DNA of 64,000 nucleotides from Pseudomonas sp. Irchel s3h14 (GCF_900187425.1 NZ_FYDJ01000008.1:211341-275340); one strand, 5' to 3'. Shown: positions 13,838 through 24,300, counted from the stretch's first letter. Numbers and translations are program-made. The notes: a model not told the origin generated them from the sequence alone.

Positions 13838-13860
13838 AAAACCCGCCAAGTGCGGGTTTT
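13838..13860 (+). terminator. Terminator downstream of the ssrA 3' end
   Basis: AAAACCCGC and GCGGGTTTT form a 9-bp stem over CAAGT, ending in TTTTGTT. It is the natural terminator of the tRNA-like gene and is separated from the gene body by the island. Confidence 0.85.
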
Positions 13861-13951
13861 GTTGCATCTGGGGTTGGGTCATTTCTGTAGGCAGCATCAC
13901 CATCCCCGGCAAAAGCAGGCCTGCCCGCAACAAGGCCCGCAAGACCACCAG

Positions 13952-14068
13952 GCCGACCGCCTCTTCATCAAGCACGGCTACGCGCCTTCGCCGGAAACCA
14001 TCGACTATTTGAAAAGCCTGAAGGTGGATCGCGTGCTCGTCTGCGGTCTAGTCGGCGATTCAACGTAA
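13952..14068 (+). pseudogene. Isochorismatase-family hydrolase fragment
   Basis: The frame contains FIKHGYAPSPETIDYL and DRVLVCGLVGDST, which match the middle of isochorismatase/nicotinamidase-like hydrolases just before the usual active-site Cys (G-x-x-x-D-x-C). It stops one codon early and has no start or N-terminal half. It looks like the remains of a gene broken beside the integration site. Confidence 0.5.
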
Positions 14069-14132
14069 CGGGACCTATGCTGCGGGCTTACCTGCAACCG
14101 CTTGAGCAACCAACGTACTCAGGAAGATCAAC

Positions 14133-15056
14133 ATGAACGTATGGATTGCAGCCGTTCTGGCCGCCATGGTTTCTGTGCCTGTACACGCCACCACCGAGAT
14201 CGCTCCTCGTGTCGAGCAGGTCACCTTCAAAAAGGGCTCCGACACCGTCAGGTTCGCCCGAGCCATCAAAGGCCCGCTCACCGCGCAGTACCGTCTAAAC
14301 GCGAAGGCCGGCCAAATGATGACCGTGGACTTCAAGTCTTCCAACGCCTCTGCCTACTTCAACATCACCGCGAAAGGCGCGGACTATGCGTTGTTTAACG
14401 GATCGATCATGGGCAATCACTTTCTGGGACCATTGCCCACCGATGGCGAATATACGGTTCAGGTATACCTGATGCGCAACGCTGCTCGGCGCAATGAAGT
14501 GGCCAACTACAGCCTTTCATTAAGCCTGGGCTCGGGTGATGCGACGGACAGCAACCAGCCGTTCGACCAGACACTTGAATTGCAGGGCATTGGCTTTCAC
14601 GTGACGAGCGTGTCGGTCGATGGAAATCGTGCTCTACGCATTGCACCCCAAGGTCTGGAAATCGATAACTCAGAGATCGTACGCCCCCTCACCGGCACCA
14701 TCGTTCGAGCAGAGGTCGCCGACCTTGATCGCAATGGCTCCCCAGAGATTTACGTCTTCATCAGGTCACCGGGGCGCGGGATGCCGGGCGAGCTCATTGC
14801 TTACGCTGCCAACCGCAACAGGTCGCTTAGCGAGATTTATCTGCCACCTGTCAGCGAGAACCCGAAAACAGCGGTGGGCTACCAGGGCGAGGATGAGTTT
14901 GCCGTGGTGGAAAACACGTTGGTGCAGCGGTTCCCGGTTTATGACAGCACGGATGCCGATGCGGGCAGGACGGGGAAAATTCGGCAGGTTCAGTACACGT
15001 TGATGCCTGGTGAGGCCGGGTGGATTTTGAGGGCTTTGGGGGTGACGGAATATTGA
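14133..15056 (+). CDS. Secreted protein, possibly a g-type lysozyme inhibitor-like protein, 307 aa
   Basis: A signal peptide (MNVWIAAVLAAMVSVPVHA, cleavage before TTE) sends it to the periplasm or outside. Residues about 25-130 (VTFKKGSDTVRFARAIKG, YRLNAKAGQMMTVDF, SSNASAYFNI) recall the beta-sandwich pattern of PliG-type lysozyme inhibitors. The C-terminal half contains RAEVADLDRNGSPEIYVFI, a calcium-loop pattern of FG-GAP/VCBS type (DLDRNGSPE). The gene has its own ribosome binding site and stands alone. The inhibitor assignment is a resemblance only. Confidence 0.6.
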   Translation: MNVWIAAVLAAMVSVPVHATTEIAPRVEQVTFKKGSDTVRFARAIKGPLTAQYRLNAKAGQMMTVDFKSSNASAYFNITAKGADYALFNGSIMGNHFLGPLPTDGEYTVQVYLMRNAARRNEVANYSLSLSLGSGDATDSNQPFDQTLELQGIGFHVTSVSVDGNRALRIAPQGLEIDNSEIVRPLTGTIVRAEVADLDRNGSPEIYVFIRSPGRGMPGELIAYAANRNRSLSEIYLPPVSENPKTAVGYQGEDEFAVVENTLVQRFPVYDSTDADAGRTGKIRQVQYTLMPGEAGWILRALGVTEY

Positions 15057-15183
15057 AGGATGCTCGTTGGCGAAGTGGCTCCCGTTCGTTCCCACGGTCA
15101 AAATCCAAACACTTCGGATGAGGACCCGAAGCCCTTCTACACTCCTCTCTCACACGTCTGAAACAATCACCAAACGAGCCCAC

Positions 15184-16590
15184 ATGCCCCCCCTCAAAGA
15201 CCGCTTGAAGCAAGGCAAGGATGCTCGCAAGAACTGCTCCCGCAGTTCGCAGGCGGCCACGGGAAAAATAAATCGCGACCCTCTGCCGCTGATCAAAATG
15301 TCCAGTGAAGGCCGCATCAAGTCACTGGTCGAGTTGCGCTACGGCCGCATGCTGGTCTCGCCGTTCACCTTCTATCGCGGCAACGCGCTGCTGCAAGCCC
15401 ACGACTTGGCCGCAACCGCCAACATGGGCCTGATATCGCCCATCTGCGGCGACAGTCACCTGATGAACTTCGGCGGTTTTGCAACGCCGGAACGCAATCT
15501 GCTGTTCAGCGTCAACGACTTCGACGAAGCCCATCCCGGCCCCTGGGAATGGGATTTGAAACGGCTGGTGGCAAGTTTCGTGGTGGCAGCGCGCGACCTG
15601 CGCCATGGCGACACGGTCGAAGAAACGGTCTGCCGCCAGGTGGTCGGCGCCTACCAGCAGACCATGCTCGAATGCGCCGAACAAAGCGCCATGGAAACCT
15701 GGTACGAGTCCATCAGTTACCGCGATCTGCGGCAGCAGGCGAGTAAAGCGACCCTGGAACATGTAGAGCGCGCCATCGAAAAAGCCGAGCGTCGCACCCA
15801 CGCTGAACTGCTGCCGAAAATCAGTGACCGTGACGCACATGGCCGACTGATCATTCGCGATGACCTGCCGGAAATTTTCCATTTACACGAAAACACCACG
15901 CTGCTGGATGCCGACGACGACTGGCTGCGCCTGTCGAACTGGCGTGCGCTTTACGACGCATTCATGCGCGACTATCCCGGCACGCTGCAAGCCGACCGTC
16001 GCGAGCTGTTGTCGCGTTTTCATGCCCACGACATGGCGTTCAAAGTGGTCGGTGTGGGCAGCGTCGGGACTCGTTGCCTGGTGGCCCTGCTGACCGATGA
16101 TCAGGAGTTCCCGCTGTTCCTGCAGTTCAAGGAGGCACGTCGTTCGGTGCTTGCCGATTATGTGAAGACTAAATCGCGGGTGCGGCATAACGGTCAGCGC
16201 GTGGTCGATGGCCAACGGTTGATGCAATCGGCCAGTGACCTGTTCCTCGGCTGGACCACCGGCCCCAGCGGGCGACACTTCTATGTGCGCCAGTTGCGCG
16301 ACATGAAAGTCTCGGCTGAACTCGAGACGTTCGATGCGGACACCTTCGCCGCCTACGGACGCGTTTGTGGCCGCGCGTTAGCCCGCGCCCATGCCAAATC
16401 ATCCGGGAACGCCGCACACATCAGCGGCTACATCGGCAAGAGCGATGCGCTGGCCGACGCGCTGTTCAAGTATGCGCAAAGCTACACCGGGCAGAATGAG
16501 CGCGACTTCGAACAATTCCAGCAGGCCTGCCGCAAGGGCCGTTTGCGGGCGCGCTCGGAAGCGGACTTTGCGGCGGATCATTTGCCGTAA
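15184..16590 (+). CDS. DUF2252 protein (kinase-like fold), 468 aa
   Basis: The start is set at 15184, where the conserved part begins; upstream residues in the same frame are not protein-like. Family marks are clear: MSSEGRIKSLVELRYGRM and SPFTFYRGNA near the start, GDSHLMNFGGF, then NDFDEAHPGPWEWDLKRL (catalytic-loop-like and metal-binding-like motifs), and YVRQLRDMK in the C-terminal half. DUF2252 proteins are related in fold to aminoglycoside phosphotransferase-like kinases; their substrate is unknown to me. It is 128 bases after the secreted-protein gene and is followed by a terminator, so it may form its own unit. Confidence 0.88.
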   Translation: MPPLKDRLKQGKDARKNCSRSSQAATGKINRDPLPLIKMSSEGRIKSLVELRYGRMLVSPFTFYRGNALLQAHDLAATANMGLISPICGDSHLMNFGGFATPERNLLFSVNDFDEAHPGPWEWDLKRLVASFVVAARDLRHGDTVEETVCRQVVGAYQQTMLECAEQSAMETWYESISYRDLRQQASKATLEHVERAIEKAERRTHAELLPKISDRDAHGRLIIRDDLPEIFHLHENTTLLDADDDWLRLSNWRALYDAFMRDYPGTLQADRRELLSRFHAHDMAFKVVGVGSVGTRCLVALLTDDQEFPLFLQFKEARRSVLADYVKTKSRVRHNGQRVVDGQRLMQSASDLFLGWTTGPSGRHFYVRQLRDMKVSAELETFDADTFAAYGRVCGRALARAHAKSSGNAAHISGYIGKSDALADALFKYAQSYTGQNERDFEQFQQACRKGRLRARSEADFAADHLP

Positions 16591-16700
16591 GCGAGTCTCA
16601 GGGCGTGAAGCGGCGGGCGCTCATCGACATGAATTTTTCTTCACCCTGCGACCTTTCACCAACGGGTACATTGCGCTCGCTCTTCAAGAAACTACAGTTT

Positions 16701-16726
16701 GCCCGCCCTCCCGCGGGCTTTTTTTT
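16701..16726 (+). terminator. Rho-independent terminator after the DUF2252 gene
   Basis: GCCCGC and GCGGGC pair over a 6-base loop and are followed by eight T. It ends the transcript from the DUF2252 gene and separates it from the acetyltransferase. Confidence 0.9.
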
Positions 16727-16800
16727 GCCTGCTGTTTTGTTGTGTTTCCCCGCTGACCACGCAATGCTTGCGCGACGATCCCCGTGAACCGGAGCGCCCT

Positions 16801-17388
16801 ATGCCGCTGCTATCCCTACCCTGCAAGCGCTTGACGCTGGCGGTGCTCGACCCTGAACAGGCGGCGCTGGAAAGCGACTTCTACCGGCGCAACCTGAGGC
16901 ATCTCGCCCGGTGGTCGCCGATTCGCCCCGTCGATTACCACAGCCCTGAACGCATCCGCCCGCGCCTTGAGGTGCAAGCCAGCGCTTTCCAGGCCGGTCT
17001 GGCGGTGCATTTCGCGCTCCTGGATCCGGACAACGGTCAGATGATCGGCGCCTGCAACTTCAGCGGCATCACTCGCGGGGCGTTTCAGGCCTGCTATCTC
17101 GGTTACCACATCGACGAATCTCATCAGGGCCAGGGCTTGATGCAGGAAGCCCTGGAAGCGGGAATCGGCTACATGTTCGATGAGCAGAAGCTGCACCGGA
17201 TCATGGCCAATTACATCCCTGGCAATGAACGCAGTGCGCGGCTGCTGGAGCGCCTGGGATTTGAACGTGAGGGCTATGCCAAGGCCTACCTGAGTATCGC
17301 CGGGCGTTGGCAGGATCATGTGTTGACGGCGCTGATCAATGATCGCTTTGAAGCACCGGAACAGCGCTGGTCCAGGCGCCTCGCGTAA
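16801..17388 (+). CDS. RimJ-type GNAT acetyltransferase, 195 aa
   Basis: The start at 16801 is chosen by homology (MPLLSLPCKRLTLAVLDPEQ); the frame upstream crosses the terminator. GNAT marks include GYHIDESHQGQGLMQEAL (acetyl-CoA loop Q-x-x-G-x-G/M-type), HRIMANYIPGNERSARLLERLGF, and GYAKAYLSIAGRWQDHVL. These are the standard pattern of ribosomal-protein-alanine N-acetyltransferase relatives (RimJ/RimL). Targets may be ribosomal proteins or small amines; the sequence does not decide. It is a single gene facing the minus-strand phosphatase pair. Confidence 0.88.
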   Translation: MPLLSLPCKRLTLAVLDPEQAALESDFYRRNLRHLARWSPIRPVDYHSPERIRPRLEVQASAFQAGLAVHFALLDPDNGQMIGACNFSGITRGAFQACYLGYHIDESHQGQGLMQEALEAGIGYMFDEQKLHRIMANYIPGNERSARLLERLGFEREGYAKAYLSIAGRWQDHVLTALINDRFEAPEQRWSRRLA

Positions 17389-17428
17389 TACTTCGTCTGC
17401 TCGGGCCCGCCCTTGAAGGTACTGAAGG

Positions 17429-18286
17429 TTATGCGGGTCGGCCGTCAGGCTTACTATTTTGTACATCAATCAGCGGCTCGGCGATGGGGCGCGCAGCCTG
17501 TTGGAGCACCGGTTGCTCCAGCCGCGCTCGCCCATAGAACGCCAACGCTGTCAGCAAACACGCCAGCCATACGAAGATCCCGGCCCAGAAGGTGTGGGAC
17601 ATGTAGTGCCAGCCTTGCAGAACCCGCGTCGTGCCGTAGACGAAACCGAGCAGCAGCGAGCCATACATCACCGCTTTGGAATAGCGCCAGCGGTAACGAC
17701 GCGCCACGAAGTACAACGCCAGCATGGTGAAGCCGCCCGAAGCATGTCCGCCCGGCCAGCAGCGACCGTCACCCGCGACTTTCAGCAGGTCGAAATTCTG
17801 ATACCACTCCTTATGCTCGACTTTCCCCGCGTACTGGGTCGTTTCGATCGGGCAATACACGCTGGTGTGGCCCTTGAGGTAGTGGATCACGCCGGTGCTG
17901 ATGGAGAACGCGAACACCACGTAGAGGAAGTCCCGACGGTGCTTGCTGGCAAACCTAAGCACTGGCGCGGCGTTGATCTTTTCCAGGAACGCGATGATTT
18001 TCGAATGCTTTGCGGCCTTCAGGCGCGGCCAGAGAAACGACAGCAAGGCGCCGACAATCGCTAACTCTCCGGTCCAGTTCGGGATGATCCGTGCCCATTT
18101 ATGGGTGATCTTTTCGAACAGGTGGACATGATCCAGCGGAAACGTCTGCGTGACCGGGTCATAAAAAAGATCATTGAACGCGATGTCGATTTTGGTCAGG
18201 TCGAACAGCAGGAAAACCACGACCGCACAGGCCAGCGGAATACCAAAGTTCACCCAATAAAAGCGGTAACGGGAAGAAGTCGACAT
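17429..18286 (-). CDS. PAP2-superfamily lipid phosphatase, membrane protein, 285 aa
   Basis: The start at 18286 has AGGA 6 bases upstream; the open frame goes further but without support. Five or six hydrophobic segments are visible (WVNFGIPLACAVVVFLLF, LYVVFAFSISTGVIHYL, SLLLGFVYGTT, IFVWLACLLTALAF). Catalytic PAP2 motifs are PGGHASGG (H181) and TRVLQGWHYMSHTFWAG (H227). The family removes phosphate from undecaprenyl pyrophosphate, phosphatidate or lipid A at the membrane. The gene follows a histidine phosphatase by 26 bases on the same strand, so the two are probably one unit acting on envelope phosphate groups. Confidence 0.88.
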   Translation of the reverse strand: MSTSSRYRFYWVNFGIPLACAVVVFLLFDLTKIDIAFNDLFYDPVTQTFPLDHVHLFEKITHKWARIIPNWTGELAIVGALLSFLWPRLKAAKHSKIIAFLEKINAAPVLRFASKHRRDFLYVVFAFSISTGVIHYLKGHTSVYCPIETTQYAGKVEHKEWYQNFDLLKVAGDGRCWPGGHASGGFTMLALYFVARRYRWRYSKAVMYGSLLLGFVYGTTRVLQGWHYMSHTFWAGIFVWLACLLTALAFYGRARLEQPVLQQAARPIAEPLIDVQNSKPDGRPA

Positions 18287-18312
18287 CGTGTGTCCTGATC
18301 CAGAAAGTGAAT

Positions 18313-19005
18313 TCATTCGGTGGTCACCGTGCGCCAGTCCGAGGCTTCGATGAAACCGAGCATGCGCGGCGCCTGAGGCGTTTCGGTCGAGATAAACAAA
18401 GACGCGCCATAACCGAGGGTAGAAGCCGGCAACTTGAGGTCTTTCTCCAGTTGCGACATGCATTCGCTGTGGGTCACCAGAATCAGGTTTCGCCCGGCCA
18501 CCTTGTGCGTGAGTGCGTCGCGCAGCATGGTGCCCTTGCAATTGATCAACCAGTCTTCACCGACTCCGACCTTGTTGAACATGTAGCCAGCGGTCTGCGC
18601 TGTACGGATGACGGGGCTGTTGTAGATGTCGGCCTTGTTCAGCCCCAGTTGTTCGAACTGCGCACCGACACCCACCGCGACGCTGCGAGAGCGATCGGTA
18701 ATGCCATCATTACCGTTCAGGCAGGCGGCGTTGGAGTGATCGCAGCGTTCGACGTGACGCACCAGCACGATCACGTTGCCTTTGGCCCAATCGGCCGCCA
18801 ACGCCCGGGCGCCGGCCACATTGCCATGGGCCAGATCCGGTACAGCGGCCGGCTGCAACAGCCAGACCGTCAGCGGAATCACCAACAGCGCCGAGGCGAG
18901 CACGACAGCCGCATTGCGATAGCGGGCAAAACGGCTCAGATCAATCGAGCGTTTTATCCCGAACAGACTCAGTCTCAATTCCACATCAAACCGCCTCGCC
19001 GGCAC
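18313..19005 (-). CDS. Membrane-anchored histidine phosphatase, 230 aa
   Basis: One hydrophobic segment (NAAVVLASALLVIPLTVWLL, about 31-50) anchors it to the inner membrane. The phosphatase domain follows, with VRHVERCD (catalytic R83-H84), NSPVIRTAQTAGYMF and LVTHSECM (second catalytic His). The late motif G-Y-G-A replaces the common acidic loop. The protein resembles Ais/PmrG-type enzymes, which act on LPS core heptose phosphate, but the exact substrate is not fixed here. It lies upstream of a PAP2 phosphatase, which supports a joint role in modifying lipid A or LPS phosphates. Confidence 0.82.
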   Translation of the reverse strand: MPARRFDVELRLSLFGIKRSIDLSRFARYRNAAVVLASALLVIPLTVWLLQPAAVPDLAHGNVAGARALAADWAKGNVIVLVRHVERCDHSNAACLNGNDGITDRSRSVAVGVGAQFEQLGLNKADIYNSPVIRTAQTAGYMFNKVGVGEDWLINCKGTMLRDALTHKVAGRNLILVTHSECMSQLEKDLKLPASTLGYGASLFISTETPQAPRMLGFIEASDWRTVTTE

Positions 19006-19244
19006 GCATCACTGTCATTCGATGCCGCGAGGTTAGAGAGACTGGCGTCGGCAGCCGGTGAAACTCATGTGAAAAAAAGCTTAAGACCGCACGAAGGTCT
19101 TGTTACACATCTGTCCTACAAAAACCATTCAGCTCTCGCAATTGCTGCCGATACAGTCCTGCTACACACCTTACTGGCTACCAAAAACAACAATCTTCCA
19201 GCCAACCGACGATCTAGAAGCACAACGTTCCTGGAGGACTTTTG

Positions 19245-21164
19245 ATGAATAGCTGGTTCGGCAATATCAGCGTGAACATGAAGCTGGGCTTGGGGTTCGG
19301 CCTGGTCCTGGCCCTGACCTGCGTCCTCGCCCTGACCGGCTGGACGAGCCTGGGCGGATTGATTGACCGCAGCAACTGGATGAGCGACATCACCCAGCTC
19401 AATGCCGGCCTGACCAAGCTGCGTGTGGTTCGCCTGCAATACATGCTGACCAACGGCGACGAAACCGCCGCACAGAACGTCCAGACCACGCTCGACAGTT
19501 TTGCGGCGCAACAAACCGCTCTGCTGGGCAGTTTCAAAAATGTCGCCAACCTGAAAATACTTAAAGAGCAGGCCGGGGTCATCGCCGCTTATCAGGCATC
19601 GCTCAAAGAAATGCGTAGCGCTTACCGCACCGGTAACAGTGCCCGCGACGCGATGGCCGCGAATGCCGAATCCGCCAACACGCTGATCAATACAATCAGC
19701 ACGCAGGTTCAGCAAATGCCCCTGAGCGACCAACGCTTCGAACAATTCCAGGCCATCACGGCGGCCAAGGAAGCGTTCTTGCTGGCCCGCTACGAAGTGC
19801 GCGGCTACACCGCGACCACCAACGCCGAGACCGAGCAAAAAGCCGTCGGCCAACTGGACGCGGCCATCGCCAGCCTGAAGCCACTGAACGTGCATTTCGC
19901 CGACACCCAGCAAGACGCCCTGCGTCAGCTGGACACCGCACTGACCAATTACCGCAGCGCCATGCTGGCGTTTAAAACCGCCACCGCCGACGCCGTGCGA
20001 GTGCGCAAGGACATGACCGACCAAGGAGCCGCCATCGTCGACTTGAGCGACAAACTCTATCAATTCCAGCTCGACCGCCGTGACGTCGAAAGCGCCCAGG
20101 CTCGCACGCTGCAGCTGATCAGCACCTTGCTGGCGTTGCTGGTGGGCATCATTGCTGCCGTGATCATCACCCGTCAGATTACCGGCCCGCTGCGCGACAC
20201 CTTGGCCGTGGTGGAGCGCATCGCCAGCGGCGACCTGTCCCAGGACGTCAAAGTGACTCGCCGCGACGAACTCGGCGTGTTGCAACAAGGCATCGCTCGC
20301 ATGGGCGTGACCCTGCGCGATTTGATCAGCGGCATCCGCGACGGCGTCACCCAGATCGCCAGTGCTGCCGAAGAGCTATCCGCCGTGACCGAGCAAACCA
20401 GCGCCGGGGTCAACAGCCAGAAGATCGAAACCGATCAGGTGGCCACCGCCATGCACGAGATGACTGCCACCGTGCAGGAAGTCGCGCGCAACGCCGAAGA
20501 AGCCTCCCAGGCAGCGGCCGCTGCTGACGGCGAAGCCCGTGAAGGCGATAAGGTTGTGAACGAAGCCATCGCCCAGATCGAACGTCTGGCCACCGAAGTG
20601 GCGCGCTCCACCGAAGCCATGAGCGTGCTGCAACAGGAAAGCGACAAGATCGGCAGCGTCATGGACGTGATCAAGGCCGTGGCCGAACAGACCAACCTGC
20701 TGGCGCTCAACGCCGCCATCGAAGCGGCTCGTGCCGGTGAAGCCGGTCGTGGTTTTGCCGTGGTTGCCGACGAAGTCCGTGGCCTGGCTCAGCGCACGCA
20801 GAAATCCACCGAAGAAATCGAAGGCCTGGTGGCCGGTCTGCAGAACGGCACTCAACAAGTGTCGGCGGTGATGAACAACAGCCGCGCCCTGACCGACAGC
20901 AGCGTCGCACTGACTCGCAAGGCTGGCGTGTCGCTGGAAAACATCACCCGCACAGTGTCCAACATCCAGTCGATGAACCAGCAGATCGCCGCCGCCGCCG
21001 AGCAGCAAAGCGCCGTGGCTGAAGAGATCAGCCGCAGCATCATCAACGTGCGCGACGTGTCCGAACAGACCGCCGCCGCCAGCGACGAAACCGCAGCCTC
21101 CAGTGTTGAACTGGCGCGGTTGGGCAATCAGTTGCAGATGATGGTGAGTCACTTCCGGGTTTAA
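19245..21164 (+). CDS. Methyl-accepting chemotaxis protein with HBM-type sensor, 639 aa
   Basis: The start is ATG at 19245 with GGAGGA 6 bases upstream; the TTG one codon earlier is less likely. Membrane segment 1 spans about 14-34 and segment 2 about 288-310 (LISTLLALLVGIIAAVIITR). Between them are ~255 helical residues, the length of a helical bimodular (HBM) domain that binds organic acids in McpS-type receptors. A HAMP domain follows (RQITGPLRDTL to about 363), then the signalling domain with the hairpin tip EQTNLLALNAAIEAARAGEA (about 481-500) and methylation helices. The C-terminus lacks the NWETF pentapeptide. It should work at the pole with CheA and CheW; the ligand is unknown. Confidence 0.95.
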   Translation: MNSWFGNISVNMKLGLGFGLVLALTCVLALTGWTSLGGLIDRSNWMSDITQLNAGLTKLRVVRLQYMLTNGDETAAQNVQTTLDSFAAQQTALLGSFKNVANLKILKEQAGVIAAYQASLKEMRSAYRTGNSARDAMAANAESANTLINTISTQVQQMPLSDQRFEQFQAITAAKEAFLLARYEVRGYTATTNAETEQKAVGQLDAAIASLKPLNVHFADTQQDALRQLDTALTNYRSAMLAFKTATADAVRVRKDMTDQGAAIVDLSDKLYQFQLDRRDVESAQARTLQLISTLLALLVGIIAAVIITRQITGPLRDTLAVVERIASGDLSQDVKVTRRDELGVLQQGIARMGVTLRDLISGIRDGVTQIASAAEELSAVTEQTSAGVNSQKIETDQVATAMHEMTATVQEVARNAEEASQAAAAADGEAREGDKVVNEAIAQIERLATEVARSTEAMSVLQQESDKIGSVMDVIKAVAEQTNLLALNAAIEAARAGEAGRGFAVVADEVRGLAQRTQKSTEEIEGLVAGLQNGTQQVSAVMNNSRALTDSSVALTRKAGVSLENITRTVSNIQSMNQQIAAAAEQQSAVAEEISRSIINVRDVSEQTAAASDETAASSVELARLGNQLQMMVSHFRV

Positions 21165-21170
21165 GTCTCA

Positions 21171-21213
21171 GCTTGCTCCCCCCGCCAGCGCTCGTGCCGA
21201 CCGGGGAGCAAGC
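21171..21213. terminator. Inverted repeat after the chemoreceptor gene
   Basis: GCTTGCTCCCC and GGGGAGCAAGC form an 11-bp perfect stem over a 21-base loop, 6 bases after the stop. There is no T-run. It likely ends the receptor mRNA or is a REP-type unit. Confidence 0.6.
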
Positions 21214-21356
21214 AGTGTCGAACTCCTACAGGTCGATAGGAATCTCTCCCGTCCAAACGGCGACTTTTCCAGTTCTCCATGCAATGAACGGCTGACGGTT
21301 CTCAATCCTCCCGTGCAGTAATGTCGATAACTCCACCTCATAGGAGATTTATCGGC

Positions 21357-24300
21357 ATGGACGGCTATCCAATACTCCAGGCACTTATCAAGGCCAACAG
21401 TCCCGAGAAACACCCGGAGCTGCAAAAACTCTTCAAAGACACACTGAAGCTCACTTCAGTGTTCGATATCACCCGGCTGACCGAAGCCAGCTTCAAAGAT
21501 AAAGTCGGGGCTGCGATCGACGGTGACAGTATGCTCAAAGGGCACGCCTCCAGCATCGACATCGGGAAGCTCTACGACAACGCCAAGTGTCTTGCCGCCC
21601 AGGTCAGCCATTTGTATCGGGAACAACAACTCTCATCCGGACAAACGCAACACCATTGGCACCCCCCAGGTATTCGTGCCGTCGAAAAACAAGGCCCCAC
21701 CTATACCAATCTGTTTCAGGAAAACTGGGACGAGTCCTGCAAAGTAGATTCGATCGCGGCAATCGACTCGCCAGTCGCTTACCTCAGAGCGCTGTACCTG
21801 TTTGCCAAGCAACTGGAAACCAGTGCCTCGCAATCAGCAACTGAGACCGTCAACCGAATCCTGCTGGAAAAACGACGCCCGGATCTCGCAGCTCTGTCGA
21901 TCGACCAGCAAAACACCTTCACTGCACAGCCCATGCTCAAGATCGTCAATGACATCCTGAACACGAATATTCAGGAGACACTGAAGAGCACCGCCGACAA
22001 AAACAAATCAACGTATGACGTGTTGGCGCAACGACGTTATCCCTTCGCTCTTCCCTACAACATTTTTCATCATCAGTGCCTGCTGGGCCTCAGTGGAAAA
22101 ACATCTTCGCTGGGAGAATTGAACTACCTCATCAGCACCCACCTTCCCATCACACAGACAGTCAACATTCAGTATGGCCAGGTACTGACATCCACCCCTT
22201 TCGAAGCCCAACAACTGTTGTCCGGGCTGAGTCCACAGCAGCAGGCATTACTGACAGAAGTCCCAAGAGAGGATGAGCGGTATTGGCAAAGCCTCTATGG
22301 CACCAATGCACCTGCCACCCGCCTGAGCAACATGAACAGCTTTATGGAGCGCACCGAACTGAATGCAGGGCAAATCGAAGCGCTGCTCTCGCAAGGTAAA
22401 CATGCCCCACGCCAATCCAGCAACGACCCAACGGCCGTTTCACTTCCCGGCCCGTATGGCGCTCGTTACATAAACGGTCCTTTCCCGGTCGGCACCACCA
22501 CGGCCAACAACATGACAATCATCAAAATTGAGGGGGTTAAACAGATAGCCGAGGCGACAGACCCGCGACTTGTACGTTTGCAACGGATGATCCGCTTGCA
22601 ACGCTGGCTCGATATCCCTTTCGCCGAGCTGGATACCCTGATCATCGGCGCGTTTGAATCACAAGTGCCGCGTAACACGCTCATGCAACTCGACACTTAC
22701 ACAGTGCGTACTTTGGGTGTTTATCGCTACTTCAACCGTCGGTACTCGATCAACGCCGAAGAGTTTGCTGCCTTGCTTTATCGAGTATCCCCCTCTGCCA
22801 CCGGTGATGCCCCCGCCTTATTCGACCGGGTATTCAATCCGGCCCGACTGTTCGATACGCCACTGGTACTCGATGGTCGAACCTTCAGCGCTGACAGCTC
22901 CGACCCGGCCTCGCATACCATCCTGCAACACCTGAGTGCCTGCCTTGGCCTGCCTCTGACCGAAGACTCGTTATTACTGATCGTCAGGAACACGAAGCAA
23001 TACCTTGGCCCGCTGAAGTGTGATCTACGCACCCTGTCCTCGATCTATCGGCAGGCGCGGATTGCCCGAATGCTCGGCATTTCGATTGCCGACAGTGCGA
23101 TGCTCGCAAACTTGCTGGGGGGTGAAAGCATCTCTAAATGCTTGGCAAACGGATACGCCCTAGACAGTCGAACAATCCAGATAAACATCAAAAATCCCAG
23201 TCAGTATTTCAATCTAGTCGCACGTTTTCGCGCACCCAAGCAAGTCGATCCAGAGAACCCTCCCCTGCTTCTGTCAGGATCAACACTTACAACCAATACT
23301 TCATTGTTCGCCGATAGAAATTTCATAGGAAAAATTCACATCCGTTTCCCCGGCGACTCAAGCAGTAATGATGACCCCGATGATGAACCCAGCATCAGTA
23401 TCAACCAGATCCCGACCGTTGGCGGTGATACGGTGATCTCTCTTGAGGGGTGCCCAATAGAGTTGCCCAACGGCGATCTCAATGTATTAATACGCCGTGC
23501 AACCCAGTTAGCGACCGTGATACAGAGCCCACGCAGTCAAACTAGCAACGACCTCGATAACACTAGCAACTACACCGATGTCACGCTGACGCAGAATGAG
23601 CCCCAGGGGCTTGATGTACTCAACTTGCTTGAAGTGCTGATGCAAATGGACTGGATAACAAACTGGCTCAGTGAGTCCGCCTACGACATTCCCAAGCTGC
23701 GACGCCTCCTGGAGCCCATGGGCAGCGATGATCATTCGTTTCGAGATTTGCGGCAACATCTCACCAAGCTGAACGGCGATACCCTCCAGTGTGTGGTAAC
23801 CACACGAGAAATAGCAGAGCTGTCGCTTCCAAAAGACGTCGGGTGGCGTGACCTACTGGCTAAAACATTGCTTGATGACAAAGGCCTGGTGAAAAACTTC
23901 GCGCCTGCAATCGAAGACGATGTGCCGCAGAAACTGGCCACCGCACTGGAGGCCGTTATCGACCCACTACCGCTGAGCAACGTGCTCAAAGACGACTGCA
24001 AGAAAAAACTCAAAGACTTGCTGCTGCTTGCCCACGATCGACAACAGCACCTGATAGAGAAGTTCTTGCAGGAAACCTCTCAGCTCCCCATGAACTGCGC
24101 AAAGGGGGTGCTGTTATGGGCAAACTCCTCGGCCCACGAGGTCCTGACTGCTGCGCTGAGTGATGCACACTCAACCAGGCTTCCCCAGGTGCTGCACCCG
24201 GTTCTGCGCCACGCCGAAGCGGCCGTTCAGCTGCATCTGAGCAACAGCGCCCTGCGCTTGTTCCTGAGCCATCCCGAGCGGCTGGAAACACCAAACACGC

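Noticed and set aside
19116..20288. Open frame of 390 codons opposite the chemoreceptor
   Set aside because: No ribosome binding site or domain; the chemoreceptor frame is fully supported.
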